Shown here piece after piece: positions 8,574-15,624 of a stretch of 61,777 nt of DNA. A program made the translations under genes and the position numbers. The notes under the pieces are model-generated. The model was not told the DNA's origin, made no database searches, and worked only from the letters and a program-made list of their open reading frames with translations. Origin of the DNA: a virus; IMG/VR virus record IMGVR_UViG_3300027779_002131, positions 1-61,777 of that record; one strand, 5' to 3'. The stretch's first letter is position 1. Each line of letters opens with the position of its first letter.

Positions 8574-8593
8574 ATGGTCACTGTCGGGACCAT
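8574..8593 (-). other. Hairpin 3' of tRNA-His
   Basis: ATGGTC pairs with GACCAT six bases downstream of the tRNA-His CCA on the minus strand. There is no U run, so it is more likely a processing or stability hairpin than a terminator. Confidence 0.35.
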
Positions 8594-8598
8594 TAAAC

Positions 8599-8675
8599 TG
8601 GGGTGAACGACGGGGTTCGAACCCGCGACCTCCGAAACCACAATCCGGGGCTCTACCAACTGAGCTACGTCCACC
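8599..8675 (-). tRNA. tRNA-His(GTG)
   Basis: Full cloverleaf with encoded CCA. Acceptor GTGGACG pairs with CGTTCAC, and the anticodon loop TTGTGGT sits on a CCGGA/TTCGG stem. The extra G at -1 opposite C73, the identity element of tRNA-His, is present. The anticodon begins with G34, the site modified to queuosine in many bacteria. Last of a three-tRNA cluster downstream of queD. Confidence 0.95.
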
Positions 8676-8677
8676 AT

Positions 8678-8752
8678 TGGCGGTCTGTAAGGGAATCGAA
8701 CCCTTATATCAGGATAGACAATCCCGCATAATAACCATTATATTAACAGACC
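8678..8752 (-). tRNA. tRNA-Asp(GTC)
   Basis: Acceptor GGTCTGT pairs with ACAGACC, discriminator G73 and encoded CCA. Anticodon stem CGGGA/TCCTG with loop TTGTCTA gives anticodon GTC. G73 is typical for tRNA-Asp. The D-stem is A/T-rich and weak. GTC is also a queuosine-type anticodon. Two bases separate it from the tRNA-His gene. Confidence 0.9.
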
Positions 8753-8760
8753 ATTGAATC

Positions 8761-8835
8761 TGGTACTCCCTGGGAGAGTCGAACTCCCGTTGCCGAGATG
8801 AAAACCCGGTGTCCTAACCACTAGACGAAGGGAGC
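8761..8835 (-). tRNA. tRNA-Glu(TTC)
   Basis: Acceptor GCTCCCT pairs with AGGGAGT (one G-U at the end) and CCA is encoded. Anticodon stem CCGGG/CTCGG holds the loop TTTTCAT, giving TTC. The D-arm sequence TTCGTCTAG is typical of tRNA-Glu. Confidence 0.9.
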
Positions 8836-9109
8836 AAGTAAGATAGATACGGTACACTTGAGGACTTTACTAGGTGTGGTTTTGATTCTACTCTATTCAC
8901 TTTTATCCTACCTCGTTTACGAAATACCACTCGGGTATCTATCACATGCTACTCTCATGCACTATTTTGACAGTCCAAGTGCGGTTGACTGATTACATTC
9001 TACTCTGATCGGTTTATAGACATTGATCAGTAGTCTAGCAATTTGTTTTTGTTGTTTAAAGTCTGTACAAAACTAGCGTCAGAACGCAAAAATCAGACTA
9101 TAGAAACTA
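8836..9109 (-). other. Non-coding stretch between queD and the tRNA cluster
   Basis: No reading frame is convincing over 274 bases. Several short hairpins can be drawn: CTGATC...GATCAG near 9004-9029, ATACC-ACTCG-GGTAT near 8923-8937, GCGT-CAGA-ACGC near 9076-9087, and three copies of CTACTCT near 8889, 8949 and 9000. No terminator separates it from queD, so it is probably transcribed with queD and the tRNAs. It may be a spacer, a processed leader or a non-coding RNA. Confidence 0.4.
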
Positions 9110-9595
9110 TTATGGGTGTGGAATAAATCTCGTTTTTACATGATCATTAAGTTCTACGGTAGCACTATTATGTTCATGCTCCCTAACTGTAACTTTCTGT
9201 ACCCAACACCTTTTACCATATTGTTCTTCAATGATGTCTTGAGCTTTATCAAACACTAGTTCTGCAAATCTTTCACATCCTACTGCTGGTACTACTCTAA
9301 TATCAATTAAGCCTTTAGCTTGTAACATTTCAATTGTTTCCATTTCTGGATCATCTTCTGCTACTAAGTAAGTATGATCAAACATTAGTTTTAACCATTC
9401 TTTAAGTGGCTTTAGTCCACCAAAGTCTACTACCCAATTTCTGTCATCCAATCCTTCACTGCCGAATTGTAACTCAAATTGTAATGCATAACCGTGTATT
9501 AAGTTGCAATGACTATCTGCTCGCCATTGCCTAAATGCACAACTATGTCCAGTAGAATGACTGTAAGTCTTCCCACTATAAAATCTCTTATTCAT
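9110..9595 (-). CDS. queD: QueD-like 6-carboxy-tetrahydropterin synthase
   Basis: QueD makes 6-carboxy-5,6,7,8-tetrahydropterin, an early step to preQ0/preQ1 and queuosine. The 161-residue product has the subfamily motif AFRQWRA, then SHCNLIHGYAL with the active cysteine, VVDFGGLKPLK, the FDHTYLVAEDDPE block and the glutamate in VREHEHN. The second histidine of the usual HGH zinc motif is Tyr (HGY), as I recall for the alphaproteobacterial-type subfamily. The start at 9595 gives a GAGGT ribosome site at good spacing; an ATG at 9601 is too close. A sigma70 promoter lies upstream at 9622-9650, and tRNA-His and tRNA-Asp, both queuosine targets, lie downstream. No queC, queE or dpdA is in the window. 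Confidence 0.85.
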   Translation of the reverse strand: MNKRFYSGKTYSHSTGHSCAFRQWRADSHCNLIHGYALQFELQFGSEGLDDRNWVVDFGGLKPLKEWLKLMFDHTYLVAEDDPEMETIEMLQAKGLIDIRVVPAVGCERFAELVFDKAQDIIEEQYGKRCWVQKVTVREHEHNSATVELNDHVKTRFIPHP

Positions 9596-9621
9596 TAACA
9601 TACCTCGACTGTTTAAAATTT

Positions 9622-9650
9622 ATTATACAGCCTATTTAGGCATTAGTCAA
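9622..9650 (-). promoter_or_regulatory. Sigma70 promoter for queD
   Basis: -35 TTGACT and -10 TATAAT separated by 17 bases, about 30 bases upstream of queD. Probably also drives the tRNA cluster. Confidence 0.8.
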
Positions 9651-9671
9651 CCTGAATTTAAGTTTTATTGG

Positions 9672-9878
9672 TTATTTTTGATGTTTAGGCAGTTTTGTTT
9701 CTATAAACCATTCGTGGACTCTTTTTGCTGGGTTATATTTCTTTAATCTTAACTTTCTATTCTCTTGAGTAAGAGTTTTAGTTTTAACTGCTGTGTAATG
9801 ATAAGTGTGAGAATCTCTTTTCTCACCTTCTGGAATTAGATATACTGTTACGTTTTTTTTACTGCTTTTTGTTGCCAT
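9672..9878 (-). CDS. rpmG: Ribosomal protein bL33-like
   Basis: bL33 binds 23S rRNA near the E site of the 50S subunit. The 68-residue product lines up with zinc-free bacterial bL33 over nearly its whole length: a basic start (KSSKKNVTVYLI), the Y-T central strand region (HTYHYTAVKTKT), and the signature RKLRLKKYNPAKRVHEWF, which parallels KLxxRKYDPxxRKHVEF. The end (ETKLPKHQK) parallels EAKIK. There are about five extra residues in the first loop. It lies downstream of a thermonuclease gene, after a strong hairpin at 9901-9917, and has only a weak ribosome site. Assignment is by motif only; a profile search would decide. Confidence 0.75.
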   Translation of the reverse strand: MATKSSKKNVTVYLIPEGEKRDSHTYHYTAVKTKTLTQENRKLRLKKYNPAKRVHEWFIETKLPKHQK

Positions 9879-9900
9879 GTCTCTGTTTGTTTGTGAACTA

Positions 9901-9917
9901 GCCCAACTGGGTTGGGC
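9901..9917 (-). promoter_or_regulatory. Perfect 7-bp hairpin in the bL33 5' leader
   Basis: GCCCAAC and GTTGGGC pair around a three-base loop. No U run follows, so it is not a standard terminator. It lies 23 bases before the bL33 start and could block or process the message, or act as a protein-binding site. Confidence 0.5.
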
Positions 9918-9933
9918 ATCACTCGATTAAAAA

Positions 9934-10398
9934 TTAGTCTTCTAAGCCTGCATCTTCTCTGCTTATATCAACTACACTTTCAGAAATAAGTTTACTTCTG
10001 TTAGCCATATGTTTCATTTGAACTTCTTCCTTACTTCCACCAAAGTATGCTACTGCATGACCGGTTTCAATAAGAACATCTGTTGCTGGTTTCATTTCAC
10101 CGTTCCACTCAACATCAAAGTCGCCTAGTATTCTACCAAACTTACCTTTCATGTCTTCGCCGTTCTTGCTGACCTGAGTTTTTAAAATTGCTGTCTCTCC
10201 TAGTAATGATATTAGTTTTGCTTTAGCGGCTTTCCCGAAGACTTTCTCTACAGGATCGCTTGTTCTAGATTCAGGTGTATCAATTCCCATCATTCTAACT
10301 CTTTCGTCTCGAAGCCAAACTCCGAATCCTAAATCGATGTCTACATCAACGGTATCACCATCAACCACTCTTGCTATATTTACTCTATACTCATACAT
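9934..10398 (-). CDS. Thermonuclease-like (SNase fold) nuclease
   Basis: The 154-residue protein has the SNase OB-fold motifs: VVDGDTVDVDIDLGFG, then RMMGIDTPESR with the catalytic Arg, Asp and Glu, and the second arginine in GRILGDF. It has no signal peptide, so it probably acts in the cytoplasm on host or phage nucleic acid. The upstream in-frame ATG at 10455 overlaps the late promoter; the start at 10398 has an AGGAGTAGTAGGT ribosome site right before it. Confidence 0.85.
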   Translation of the reverse strand: MYEYRVNIARVVDGDTVDVDIDLGFGVWLRDERVRMMGIDTPESRTSDPVEKVFGKAAKAKLISLLGETAILKTQVSKNGEDMKGKFGRILGDFDVEWNGEMKPATDVLIETGHAVAYFGGSKEEVQMKHMANRSKLISESVVDISREDAGLED

Positions 10399-10435
10399 AC
10401 CTACTACTCCTACGTTATTGTGTGTATTAAGTATG

Positions 10436-10443
10436 TATTTATC
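10436..10443 (-). promoter_or_regulatory. Late promoter octamer GATAAATA
   Basis: About 38 bases upstream of the thermonuclease start, leaving a leader with a ribosome binding site. Confidence 0.55.
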
Positions 10444-10474
10444 GTATGTATGCAAAAGTTATATCCGTAACTTT

Positions 10475-11089
10475 TTAAAAAACTTCTCCCATCTTATGAA
10501 AAACATGATTCTCAATGTAAGCAACTTTTTGGTATGCCGTTGCCCAATGAGGATCTGCTAATTTGTCGTTGTAATAATGTGTGGCTTCGTAAGTGTTATC
10601 AAATATGTCATGCTTTAGTAAGGATGATGCAACAGTTAAACTTTCTTCCCAAGCCACCATGTTACCTTTTATGATTTTGCCTTCTGCTGTTTTTAAAACA
10701 ATAGTATCAGACTTCCCGTCACAGAACCAACTAAATTGACACTTGTGCCTTCTTGGAACCATTTTGCCTTTCCAGTTTTCTTTATAACTTGCTTGATACA
10801 CAACTCCGCAAATAGTATTTGGATAGTTTTTATGATTAACTCTATTTAAAGTAACATTGCCTACTGCAAACTTACCATTAACAGATTCGCCACGTGCTTC
10901 GTGATATATGTTTGTTGCAAGACAAATCATTTGGTCTGTGTCTACAACTTTTGCTACAGGTTCTGCTTTTACTTCCTTAACTGCTTCAACGTTAGGCTTT
11001 GATATTGGCTCTTTTGTTTCATTATCAAAAAGACTAATAACAACAGCAATAGCAAGACCAACGTAACAAACTCTAATAAATGTAGTCAT
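10475..11089 (-). CDS. SleB/CwlJ-type cell wall hydrolase (putative lysin)
   Basis: The 204-residue protein has an N-terminal hydrophobic segment (about residues 6-20, VCYVGLAIAVVISLF), a linker, then a SleB-like domain with the family signature NIYHEARGES near residue 65 (catalytic Glu) and AVGNVTLNRVNHKNYP. Cysteines in CGVVYQ and CQFSWFCDG are typical of the family. The likely role is peptidoglycan cleavage at lysis, with the N-terminal segment acting as signal-anchor. It lies downstream of the Sm-like gene in the same direction; the ribosome site AGAGG overlaps a palindromic AT repeat. Confidence 0.8.
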   Translation of the reverse strand: MTTFIRVCYVGLAIAVVISLFDNETKEPISKPNVEAVKEVKAEPVAKVVDTDQMICLATNIYHEARGESVNGKFAVGNVTLNRVNHKNYPNTICGVVYQASYKENWKGKMVPRRHKCQFSWFCDGKSDTIVLKTAEGKIIKGNMVAWEESLTVASSLLKHDIFDNTYEATHYYNDKLADPHWATAYQKVAYIENHVFHKMGEVF

Positions 11090-11101
11090 CCGTATATACC
11101 T

Positions 11102-11127
11102 CTAGTTTAAACTAGTAATTAAACTAG
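11102..11127. repeat. Palindromic CTAGTTTAA repeats
   Basis: The 14-base palindrome CTAGTTTAAACTAG (11102-11115) is followed by a second inverted AAACTAGTTT unit overlapping the end of the Sm-like gene. It covers the region just upstream of the lysin ribosome site and could be an operator or an RNA hairpin. Confidence 0.45.
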
Positions 11128-11406
11128 TTTTATGTCAGTAGTATTCTGTTGGTATGACTTCGCTATGGCGTCATCTGTCGTTGTGTATGCAACCACTGTA
11201 GTTTTATTTATTGAAATTGTGTTACTTTGAGATGTCATCATCCAAGGTATAATTCCTAATCCATCTTGGCCGTGTGCAACTGTTCTTACTTTAGTGATAT
11301 TCAACAGCACGTCATCATCGCTTTCAAACCTAGCAACTAGCTCTTCTCCGCTATTAAGTTTAACTGTAATGATCGAACCTTCTTTGATTGGTTTGTTAAG
11401 TAACAT
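11119..11406 (-). CDS. Small Sm/Lsm-like protein (tentative)
   Basis: This is a 95-residue protein. The N-terminal part, IITVKLNSGEELVARFESDD followed by a VLLNITKV strand, has the strand order and the 'G-E-L-x-A-x-F' pattern of Sm/Lsm (Hfq-like) beta-barrels. The rest (SNTISINKTTVVAY) could be the closing strands. A role in RNA binding would follow if the fold is right, but this is weak. It is transcribed from its own sigma70 promoter at 11435-11462, so expression is probably early or middle. Confidence 0.55.
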   Translation of the reverse strand: MLLNKPIKEGSIITVKLNSGEELVARFESDDDVLLNITKVRTVAHGQDGLGIIPWMMTSQSNTISINKTTVVAYTTTDDAIAKSYQQNTTDIKLV

Positions 11407-11434
11407 ATAGAGTCCTAATTTTGTTATTTGTACT

Positions 11435-11462
11435 ATTATATACTGTTTTAATTAGTTGTCAA
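11435..11462 (-). promoter_or_regulatory. Sigma70 promoter for the Sm-like gene
   Basis: TTGACA and TATAAT with 16 bases between them, 29 bases upstream of the ATG. Confidence 0.8.
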
Positions 11463-11527
11463 CCGTAAAATTGGCTAAAAAAAGGGTATTTCTTAGGATA
11501 AAATTCATATTTTCGTAAATATTAGTA

Positions 11528-11617
11528 TGGACAGACTTAATTCAGTCTAACAAAAATGATATCGCCTCCCTCTTAGAATAGGCTACATAGTACAAAGAGT
11601 ACTGCAATATCTGTCCA
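11528..11617. ncRNA. Candidate structured RNA (multi-stem junction)
   Basis: TGGACAGA (11528-11535) and TCTGTCCA (11610-11617) form a perfect 8-bp closing stem. Inside are AGTAC-AAAGA-GTACT (11589-11603), GCCT...AGGC (11564-11583) and AGACT...AGTCT (11533-11548, competing with the closing stem for three bases). No reading frame covers it. It lies between the glycosyltransferase stop and the Sm-like promoter. Strand is undetermined; it does not match a ribozyme or riboswitch I recognise. Confidence 0.35.
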
Positions 11618-11633
11618 CGTTTTGATAGAGTTA

Positions 11634-11645
11634 TGCGGCGCCGCA
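11634..11645. repeat. 12-bp perfect GC palindrome TGCGGCGCCGCA
   Basis: It stands six bases after the stop of the glycosyltransferase gene and is very G+C-rich for this genome. It could be a protein-binding site or modification target. Confidence 0.5.
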
Positions 11646-11650
11646 ATGCT

Positions 11651-12409
11651 TTATAAAAATAAAGTTTCTTCTACAATTGGAATTTTGTTGTTAGACAAAT
11701 TTTCCATCAAGGATAATCTATCCGTACTCCCACGACTGCCATGCACATGTACAGCACAAGATTGATTTAAATCTATTTGATTAAAATTCTTATTCATTAA
11801 CGTGCCTTGAGAAGTTCTAGGATCGTGTAATAACTGATAAGCAAGTTCTGTATTATAAACATCATCAGGTGCCACTTCTTGGCTCCACATCATTGCATTG
11901 TAAATAATTTGTTCGCAATCCCAACGGTCCGGATTCCAATTCTCAACCATCTCAATACCTAAATCCCAAACTGTTTGACTCATATCTTTTGGATAGTATC
12001 TTATTCCACAATTGAAATAGTACTTGAATTCTATATTGTAATGTTCGCATGTAACTGATGTTGGGTCAGTTAAGTTGTACATACGAAATATATTATCAGT
12101 AGTAAAGTAATTAGTAGGTTGTGTAAAAACAACATCTAAATCAGCATACAGAACATTATTGCCTTTTTGCCACAGTTCGTAAATCTCATAGAAGTTTTTT
12201 TTGAATACATCTCTGATGTTATCAGCTTCTCCTCTAAACACTTTGATTTCGTTTAAGTTCTCTACGTTTTTAAGTGCCGAAGCAGTAGCAATTTTTTCCA
12301 TAGCATTATAATTAGCAACAAGGTTGGGCTCGTCACTTCGATCATTGAACCACTTAGTGTGGTCAGTAATTGTATAATTTTTAAAAACTAGAAAGTTTTT
12401 ATCACTCAT
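11651..12409 (-). CDS. DxD-type glycosyltransferase-like protein
   Basis: This 252-residue protein has a DLD motif in NNVLYADLDVVF, as in GT-A glycosyltransferases that bind nucleotide-sugar through a metal, and RWDCEQIIYNAMMW downstream. The end has HVHGSRGS. No signal peptide is seen. It follows the FkbM methyltransferase with an 8-base overlap, so the two may build or cap the same glycan. An upstream in-frame ATG exists, but the start at 12409 fits the coupled overlap. Confidence 0.65.
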   Translation of the reverse strand: MSDKNFLVFKNYTITDHTKWFNDRSDEPNLVANYNAMEKIATASALKNVENLNEIKVFRGEADNIRDVFKKNFYEIYELWQKGNNVLYADLDVVFTQPTNYFTTDNIFRMYNLTDPTSVTCEHYNIEFKYYFNCGIRYYPKDMSQTVWDLGIEMVENWNPDRWDCEQIIYNAMMWSQEVAPDDVYNTELAYQLLHDPRTSQGTLMNKNFNQIDLNQSCAVHVHGSRGSTDRLSLMENLSNNKIPIVEETLFL

Positions 12410-13055
12410 TGTCTTTGTGGATCCAAACATATGAACTTAAATCATCATCTGCAATTATATAACCTTGTTCGGTCATAAATTCTGCAACGTTATCGTCTTC
12501 CATTACTTTAACGTCAACAAATATAGTAGGCTTCCACTTTTTAATAGTTGCTACTGCACCTAATAAAACTTCAAGTTCGTAACCTTCAACAGATATCTTA
12601 ATAAAGTCTATACTTAGCGGCTTTTTAATCGCTACATCTAATAGTTTGTCTTTAATCATATTATCTAAACAATATTGTGTTGTTTGTTCGTCACAGATCC
12701 AATCTGCTGTAGAAGTTAATGTAGAGTTTGATTTTACACGATCTATTTCTAGTATTACGTTGTTCTCATTACCTAAACCACAACCATGTATCTCTAATCT
12801 AGCTTCGTTTTCGACTGTGTTTATTTCTAAACACTTAATAAAGTCTTCACAAGGTTCTATTGCAATAACCCTTGTAAACTCGCCAAGCAATCTTGTTGTC
12901 CAAAAGCCAACATGGGCACCAACGTCTATTGCAACGCTTTTGTCCTTGAAAAATGGTTTTGCCATTTCATATTCTTCTAGCTTATACGCTGGTTTAGTTG
13001 TTAAGTAAGTATCACCAGTTGGTATATAGAAGTTAGTATTTTTTATCTTTTTCAT
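12402..13055 (-). CDS. FkbM-family SAM methyltransferase
   Basis: The 217-residue protein has the SAM-binding motif AIDVGAHVGFWTTRLL near residue 45, the acidic motif VIAIEPCEDF, and the FkbM-type block DFIKISVEGYELEVLLGA. FkbM enzymes O-methylate sugars and other hydroxyl groups. Start 13055 is chosen over 13073 because an AGAGG site precedes it by eight bases; 13073 abuts a late octamer. Overlaps the following glycosyltransferase. Confidence 0.85.
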   Translation of the reverse strand: MKKIKNTNFYIPTGDTYLTTKPAYKLEEYEMAKPFFKDKSVAIDVGAHVGFWTTRLLGEFTRVIAIEPCEDFIKCLEINTVENEARLEIHGCGLGNENNVILEIDRVKSNSTLTSTADWICDEQTTQYCLDNMIKDKLLDVAIKKPLSIDFIKISVEGYELEVLLGAVATIKKWKPTIFVDVKVMEDDNVAEFMTEQGYIIADDDLSSYVWIHKDNE

Positions 13056-13073
13056 AATGTTTGCCTCTACCAT

Positions 13074-13081
13074 TATTTATT
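13074..13081 (-). promoter_or_regulatory. Late promoter-like octamer AATAAATA
   Basis: It directly precedes an ATG at 13073 and lies 18 bases before the preferred methyltransferase start. The first T of the octamer is replaced by A. Confidence 0.4.
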
Positions 13082-13116
13082 AGTGTCTATGGCGTGGTTA
13101 TACAATTGTTGGCTCG

Positions 13117-13392
13117 CTAAATATTTTTATTTAAAAGTCCTAAAGTTGTTGAAATAGTAGCGTTTGGATCTGGATCTGGTCCAAAAGATTTTGCATCTAG
13201 CACAGGCTTAATTAATGCACCCATCATATGTATCATTGATCTACTTAATTCTTCGGTGGTATCGCCATAAGGAACTATGCCCTCTTCTGTCATGCTATGA
13301 GGGTTTTCGTTATCATCATAATACACTTCGTGTATCTGAAAGAACTCTTCTTCTTCGTAAACATGCTTAATCACTCGATAATTCCAGCTCAT
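13117..13392 (-). CDS. Conserved small protein beginning MSWNYRVIKH
   Basis: This is a 91-residue cytoplasmic protein; MSWNYRVIKHVYEEEEFFQIHEVYYDD at the start resembles a small uncharacterised family found in bacteria and phages. Function is unknown. The start at 13392 has GGAGATA at correct spacing; longer in-frame starts lie inside the promoter. Expressed from a sigma70 promoter at 13417-13444. Confidence 0.75.
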   Translation of the reverse strand: MSWNYRVIKHVYEEEEFFQIHEVYYDDNENPHSMTEEGIVPYGDTTEELSRSMIHMMGALIKPVLDAKSFGPDPDPNATISTTLGLLNKNI

Positions 13393-13416
13393 GTTATGTA
13401 TCTCCATAAAAACTAT

Positions 13417-13444
13417 ATTATACAGCATATTAAATTAATGTCAA
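13417..13444 (-). promoter_or_regulatory. Sigma70 promoter
   Basis: TTGACA and TATAAT, 16 bases apart, about 25 bases upstream of the 13392 start. Confidence 0.8.
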
Positions 13445-13456
13445 TCTCTTAATTTA

Positions 13457-13464
13457 GATAAATA
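13457..13464 (+). promoter_or_regulatory. Late promoter GATAAATA
   Basis: It heads the plus-strand virion-like block, with a leader of about 40 bases before the ATG at 13507 and a GGGGA ribosome site. Confidence 0.6.
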
Positions 13465-13506
13465 TGTTTAGTGAAACAAACTTTTACATTTACCCGGGGA
13501 TAACAA

Positions 13507-14112
13507 ATGGCTACAGTAAAAAAATATAATTTAGCAGGCTTAAATGCAAATGTTGAATTAGGCAAGCAAGGGTCGTATATAACCGGCACTTCAAGTGAAA
13601 TTGGCTTTTATGCTAATGGCGGAGCATTACAGAAATTAAAAATTGCAGACGCAACAGTATCCACTGAAGCTATTACTAAAGCTCAGTTAGACGCAGTAGC
13701 GGCAGATTTAGTACAACATGTTACTGTTGACTTTGAATATGACAGCGGAACAACTAACGTTGCAACTATAAGTGCAGGTTCAAGAATTATATCAGTAACA
13801 GTTGATATTCCGACTGCCTGGACAGCATCAAACAATACTGCTACTTATGTGGAAGTTGGTGATTCAGGTAACATTGCTAGATTTATTAGAGCCGGTGATG
13901 CAGACATACTTAAAGTAGGTCAATATCACTCTCAGTTCCAATATGAGTACGGTAGTTCAACTGCTATATCTTTAAAAGTTACTCCAGGAACTGCAAGTGC
14001 AGGCACAGGTACATTAAGTATTGTGTTAGCAAGTGATTCTGTAACTGTTACAGATTACGGTTCAATTAACGCGGCTCAAAATAGTAACAGCGATTTAGGT
14101 AACATTGCCTAA
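13507..14112 (+). CDS. Putative virion structural protein
   Basis: The 201-residue protein is rich in Ala, Thr, Ser, Gly and Val and low in charge, with predicted beta-strand content (TVDFEYDSGTTNVATISAG, IISVTVDIP), the profile of phage decoration or tail proteins. It is not recognised further. First gene after a late promoter, followed by other probable virion genes. Confidence 0.65.
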   Translation: MATVKKYNLAGLNANVELGKQGSYITGTSSEIGFYANGGALQKLKIADATVSTEAITKAQLDAVAADLVQHVTVDFEYDSGTTNVATISAGSRIISVTVDIPTAWTASNNTATYVEVGDSGNIARFIRAGDADILKVGQYHSQFQYEYGSSTAISLKVTPGTASAGTGTLSIVLASDSVTVTDYGSINAAQNSNSDLGNIA

Positions 14113-14123
14113 ACCGGTTCCTT

Positions 14124-15368
14124 ATGAGAATTGCAGAACTTAAGATAGCAAAGGCTTCTAGCCCAAGACCGAAAATAGTAAAACCCAATAGGGGTGGTTC
14201 TTCGAAGCACCCTATGAGGGGAAAACTTGTCGGCGAAGATATTAAACCATTAGACGAAGTTGCATTTTTGGCACCTGCAGTATGGTCAGCGGCTAGAGTT
14301 GCCGCTCCTTGGTTAATTAAACAAGGATGGAGACTTGTTAAAGGTACAACTAAAGTAGCAGTAAAAAATCCAAAAACAGCAATAGCAGTAGGCACCGGCG
14401 TTGCTTACAAAGATGAGCTTGCGGCTGTGGCAGAATTTTTAAAAGGTATAGGCGAAACTGTTGAACCTGTTATTAAATATGTAAAACAATACGGCTTACC
14501 TATATTGGCAGTAGTTGCATTATTGTACGGCGGTAAAAAAATAGTTGACATGGTTAAAAACGAAGACCCCGAAACAGTTAACGAAGGCGAAGAACGTAAC
14601 GACATCACAAAACTAATGATTCCTCATATAAGAGAATATTTAGAAAGTAAAGGACCGGGTTCTTTTATTAGTATGGAAGACCTAGAAAGTAATTTATATG
14701 ACTTTGCTCGCGATTTAACACATAATGATTTAAAAAGTCCACAACATTTAAGAGACTTTATGAGTAACCCAGGCGACGAAGCAAGTTCGGCCGTAGGTGA
14801 ATTAATATCAGGAATGTATCCTCCGGAGTTCGAAGACTATATTACTACTGAAAGTGTTAATAATAATTTGTTCCACATCAGCGTAAATGGTCGCATTGTG
14901 ATGCCAAATGTCACTAAAGATAAAATAAATTCATATAAAACAATACTCAAACAAAAATACCCAGATGGGAAGGTTGACTCACAGCCAGTGACTAAGAAAA
15001 CTCAAGAAGGTAATAAACCTCAGAAGCCAAAACCTTATAACACAAAAAGAAATCCTGTTGCAAAGAACATTGAAAAGTTCAATAGACCTGTAACACATCA
15101 GGATAAGAAAAAAGAACTCAAAAAGAAAGGGCCGTCTATTGATTTAGACGAAGCACCTTTTGTAGTAAGTGGCGGTGAATCAATTAAAATCGCTGTAAAT
15201 AAAACCGAAGATTGGTTAAGAGACAAATTCTCAGATGGTAAATCTTATCACACAAACATTGACGCTTTACAGGAACTAGGTAATTTAGTTGGATATACAG
15301 TGGAACCACGCGGTTCTAAAAGCGTTACATTCAATAAGTTTTTTACACAGACAGACGAACATTCATAA
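14124..15368 (+). CDS. Putative virion or ejection protein with hydrophobic helices
   Basis: The 414-residue protein has an N-terminal basic region, two hydrophobic helices (about residues 48-65, APAVWSAARVAAPWLI, and about 125-142, GLPILAVVALLYGG), an alpha-helical middle and a Lys/Pro-rich tail (TKRNPVAKNIEKFNRP). No enzyme motif is seen. Late-gene position and composition suggest a virion protein, perhaps one that meets the membrane. Function unknown. Confidence 0.65.
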   Translation: MRIAELKIAKASSPRPKIVKPNRGGSSKHPMRGKLVGEDIKPLDEVAFLAPAVWSAARVAAPWLIKQGWRLVKGTTKVAVKNPKTAIAVGTGVAYKDELAAVAEFLKGIGETVEPVIKYVKQYGLPILAVVALLYGGKKIVDMVKNEDPETVNEGEERNDITKLMIPHIREYLESKGPGSFISMEDLESNLYDFARDLTHNDLKSPQHLRDFMSNPGDEASSAVGELISGMYPPEFEDYITTESVNNNLFHISVNGRIVMPNVTKDKINSYKTILKQKYPDGKVDSQPVTKKTQEGNKPQKPKPYNTKRNPVAKNIEKFNRPVTHQDKKKELKKKGPSIDLDEAPFVVSGGESIKIAVNKTEDWLRDKFSDGKSYHTNIDALQELGNLVGYTVEPRGSKSVTFNKFFTQTDEHS

Positions 15369-15410
15369 ACCATTGGTGTAAAACCAAATAAATAATAAAG
15401 GAGTGCAATC

Positions 15411-15596
15411 ATGAATTATTTAAAATTAGCAAAAGGCTGGATCACATCCAGACTAGCAGAAAGAACATCTTGGGACGGCGGAGTTATTATAGGTATTAGT
15501 TTACTTGTTATGGTAGCCAGTCCAATGATTAAGTTTGCGGCATGGGGCGGCCTCGCCTACGGTGCGTGGACATTGTACAAGGAAGAAACTAAATAG
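15411..15596 (+). CDS. Small membrane protein
   Basis: The 61-residue protein has an amphipathic start (MNYLKLAKGWITSRLAERTS) and one or two hydrophobic segments (GVIIGISLLVMVASP, AAWGGLAYGAW). It resembles a small membrane protein I recall from T4-like marine phages. Function unknown; holin-like activity is possible. A strong AAAGGAG ribosome site precedes the ATG. Confidence 0.7.
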   Translation: MNYLKLAKGWITSRLAERTSWDGGVIIGISLLVMVASPMIKFAAWGGLAYGAWTLYKEETK

Positions 15597-15611
15597 TTTT
15601 TTCCCTTCTTT

Positions 15612-15619
15612 GATAAATA
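15612..15619 (+). promoter_or_regulatory. Late promoter GATAAATA, leaderless spacing
   Basis: Followed by five bases (CTACT) and the ATG at 15625; no ribosome site is present. Confidence 0.7.
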
Positions 15620-15624
15620 CTACT

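Noticed and set aside
11528-11617. Known ribozyme or glutamine riboswitch
   Set aside because: The conserved cores of hammerhead, twister and glnA-type RNAs that I know are not present.
13507-13560. LAGL in the start of the 201-residue virion protein (YNLAGLNA)
   Set aside because: It lacks the L-x-x-L helix before it and is not of the same motif type as in 17933-21095.
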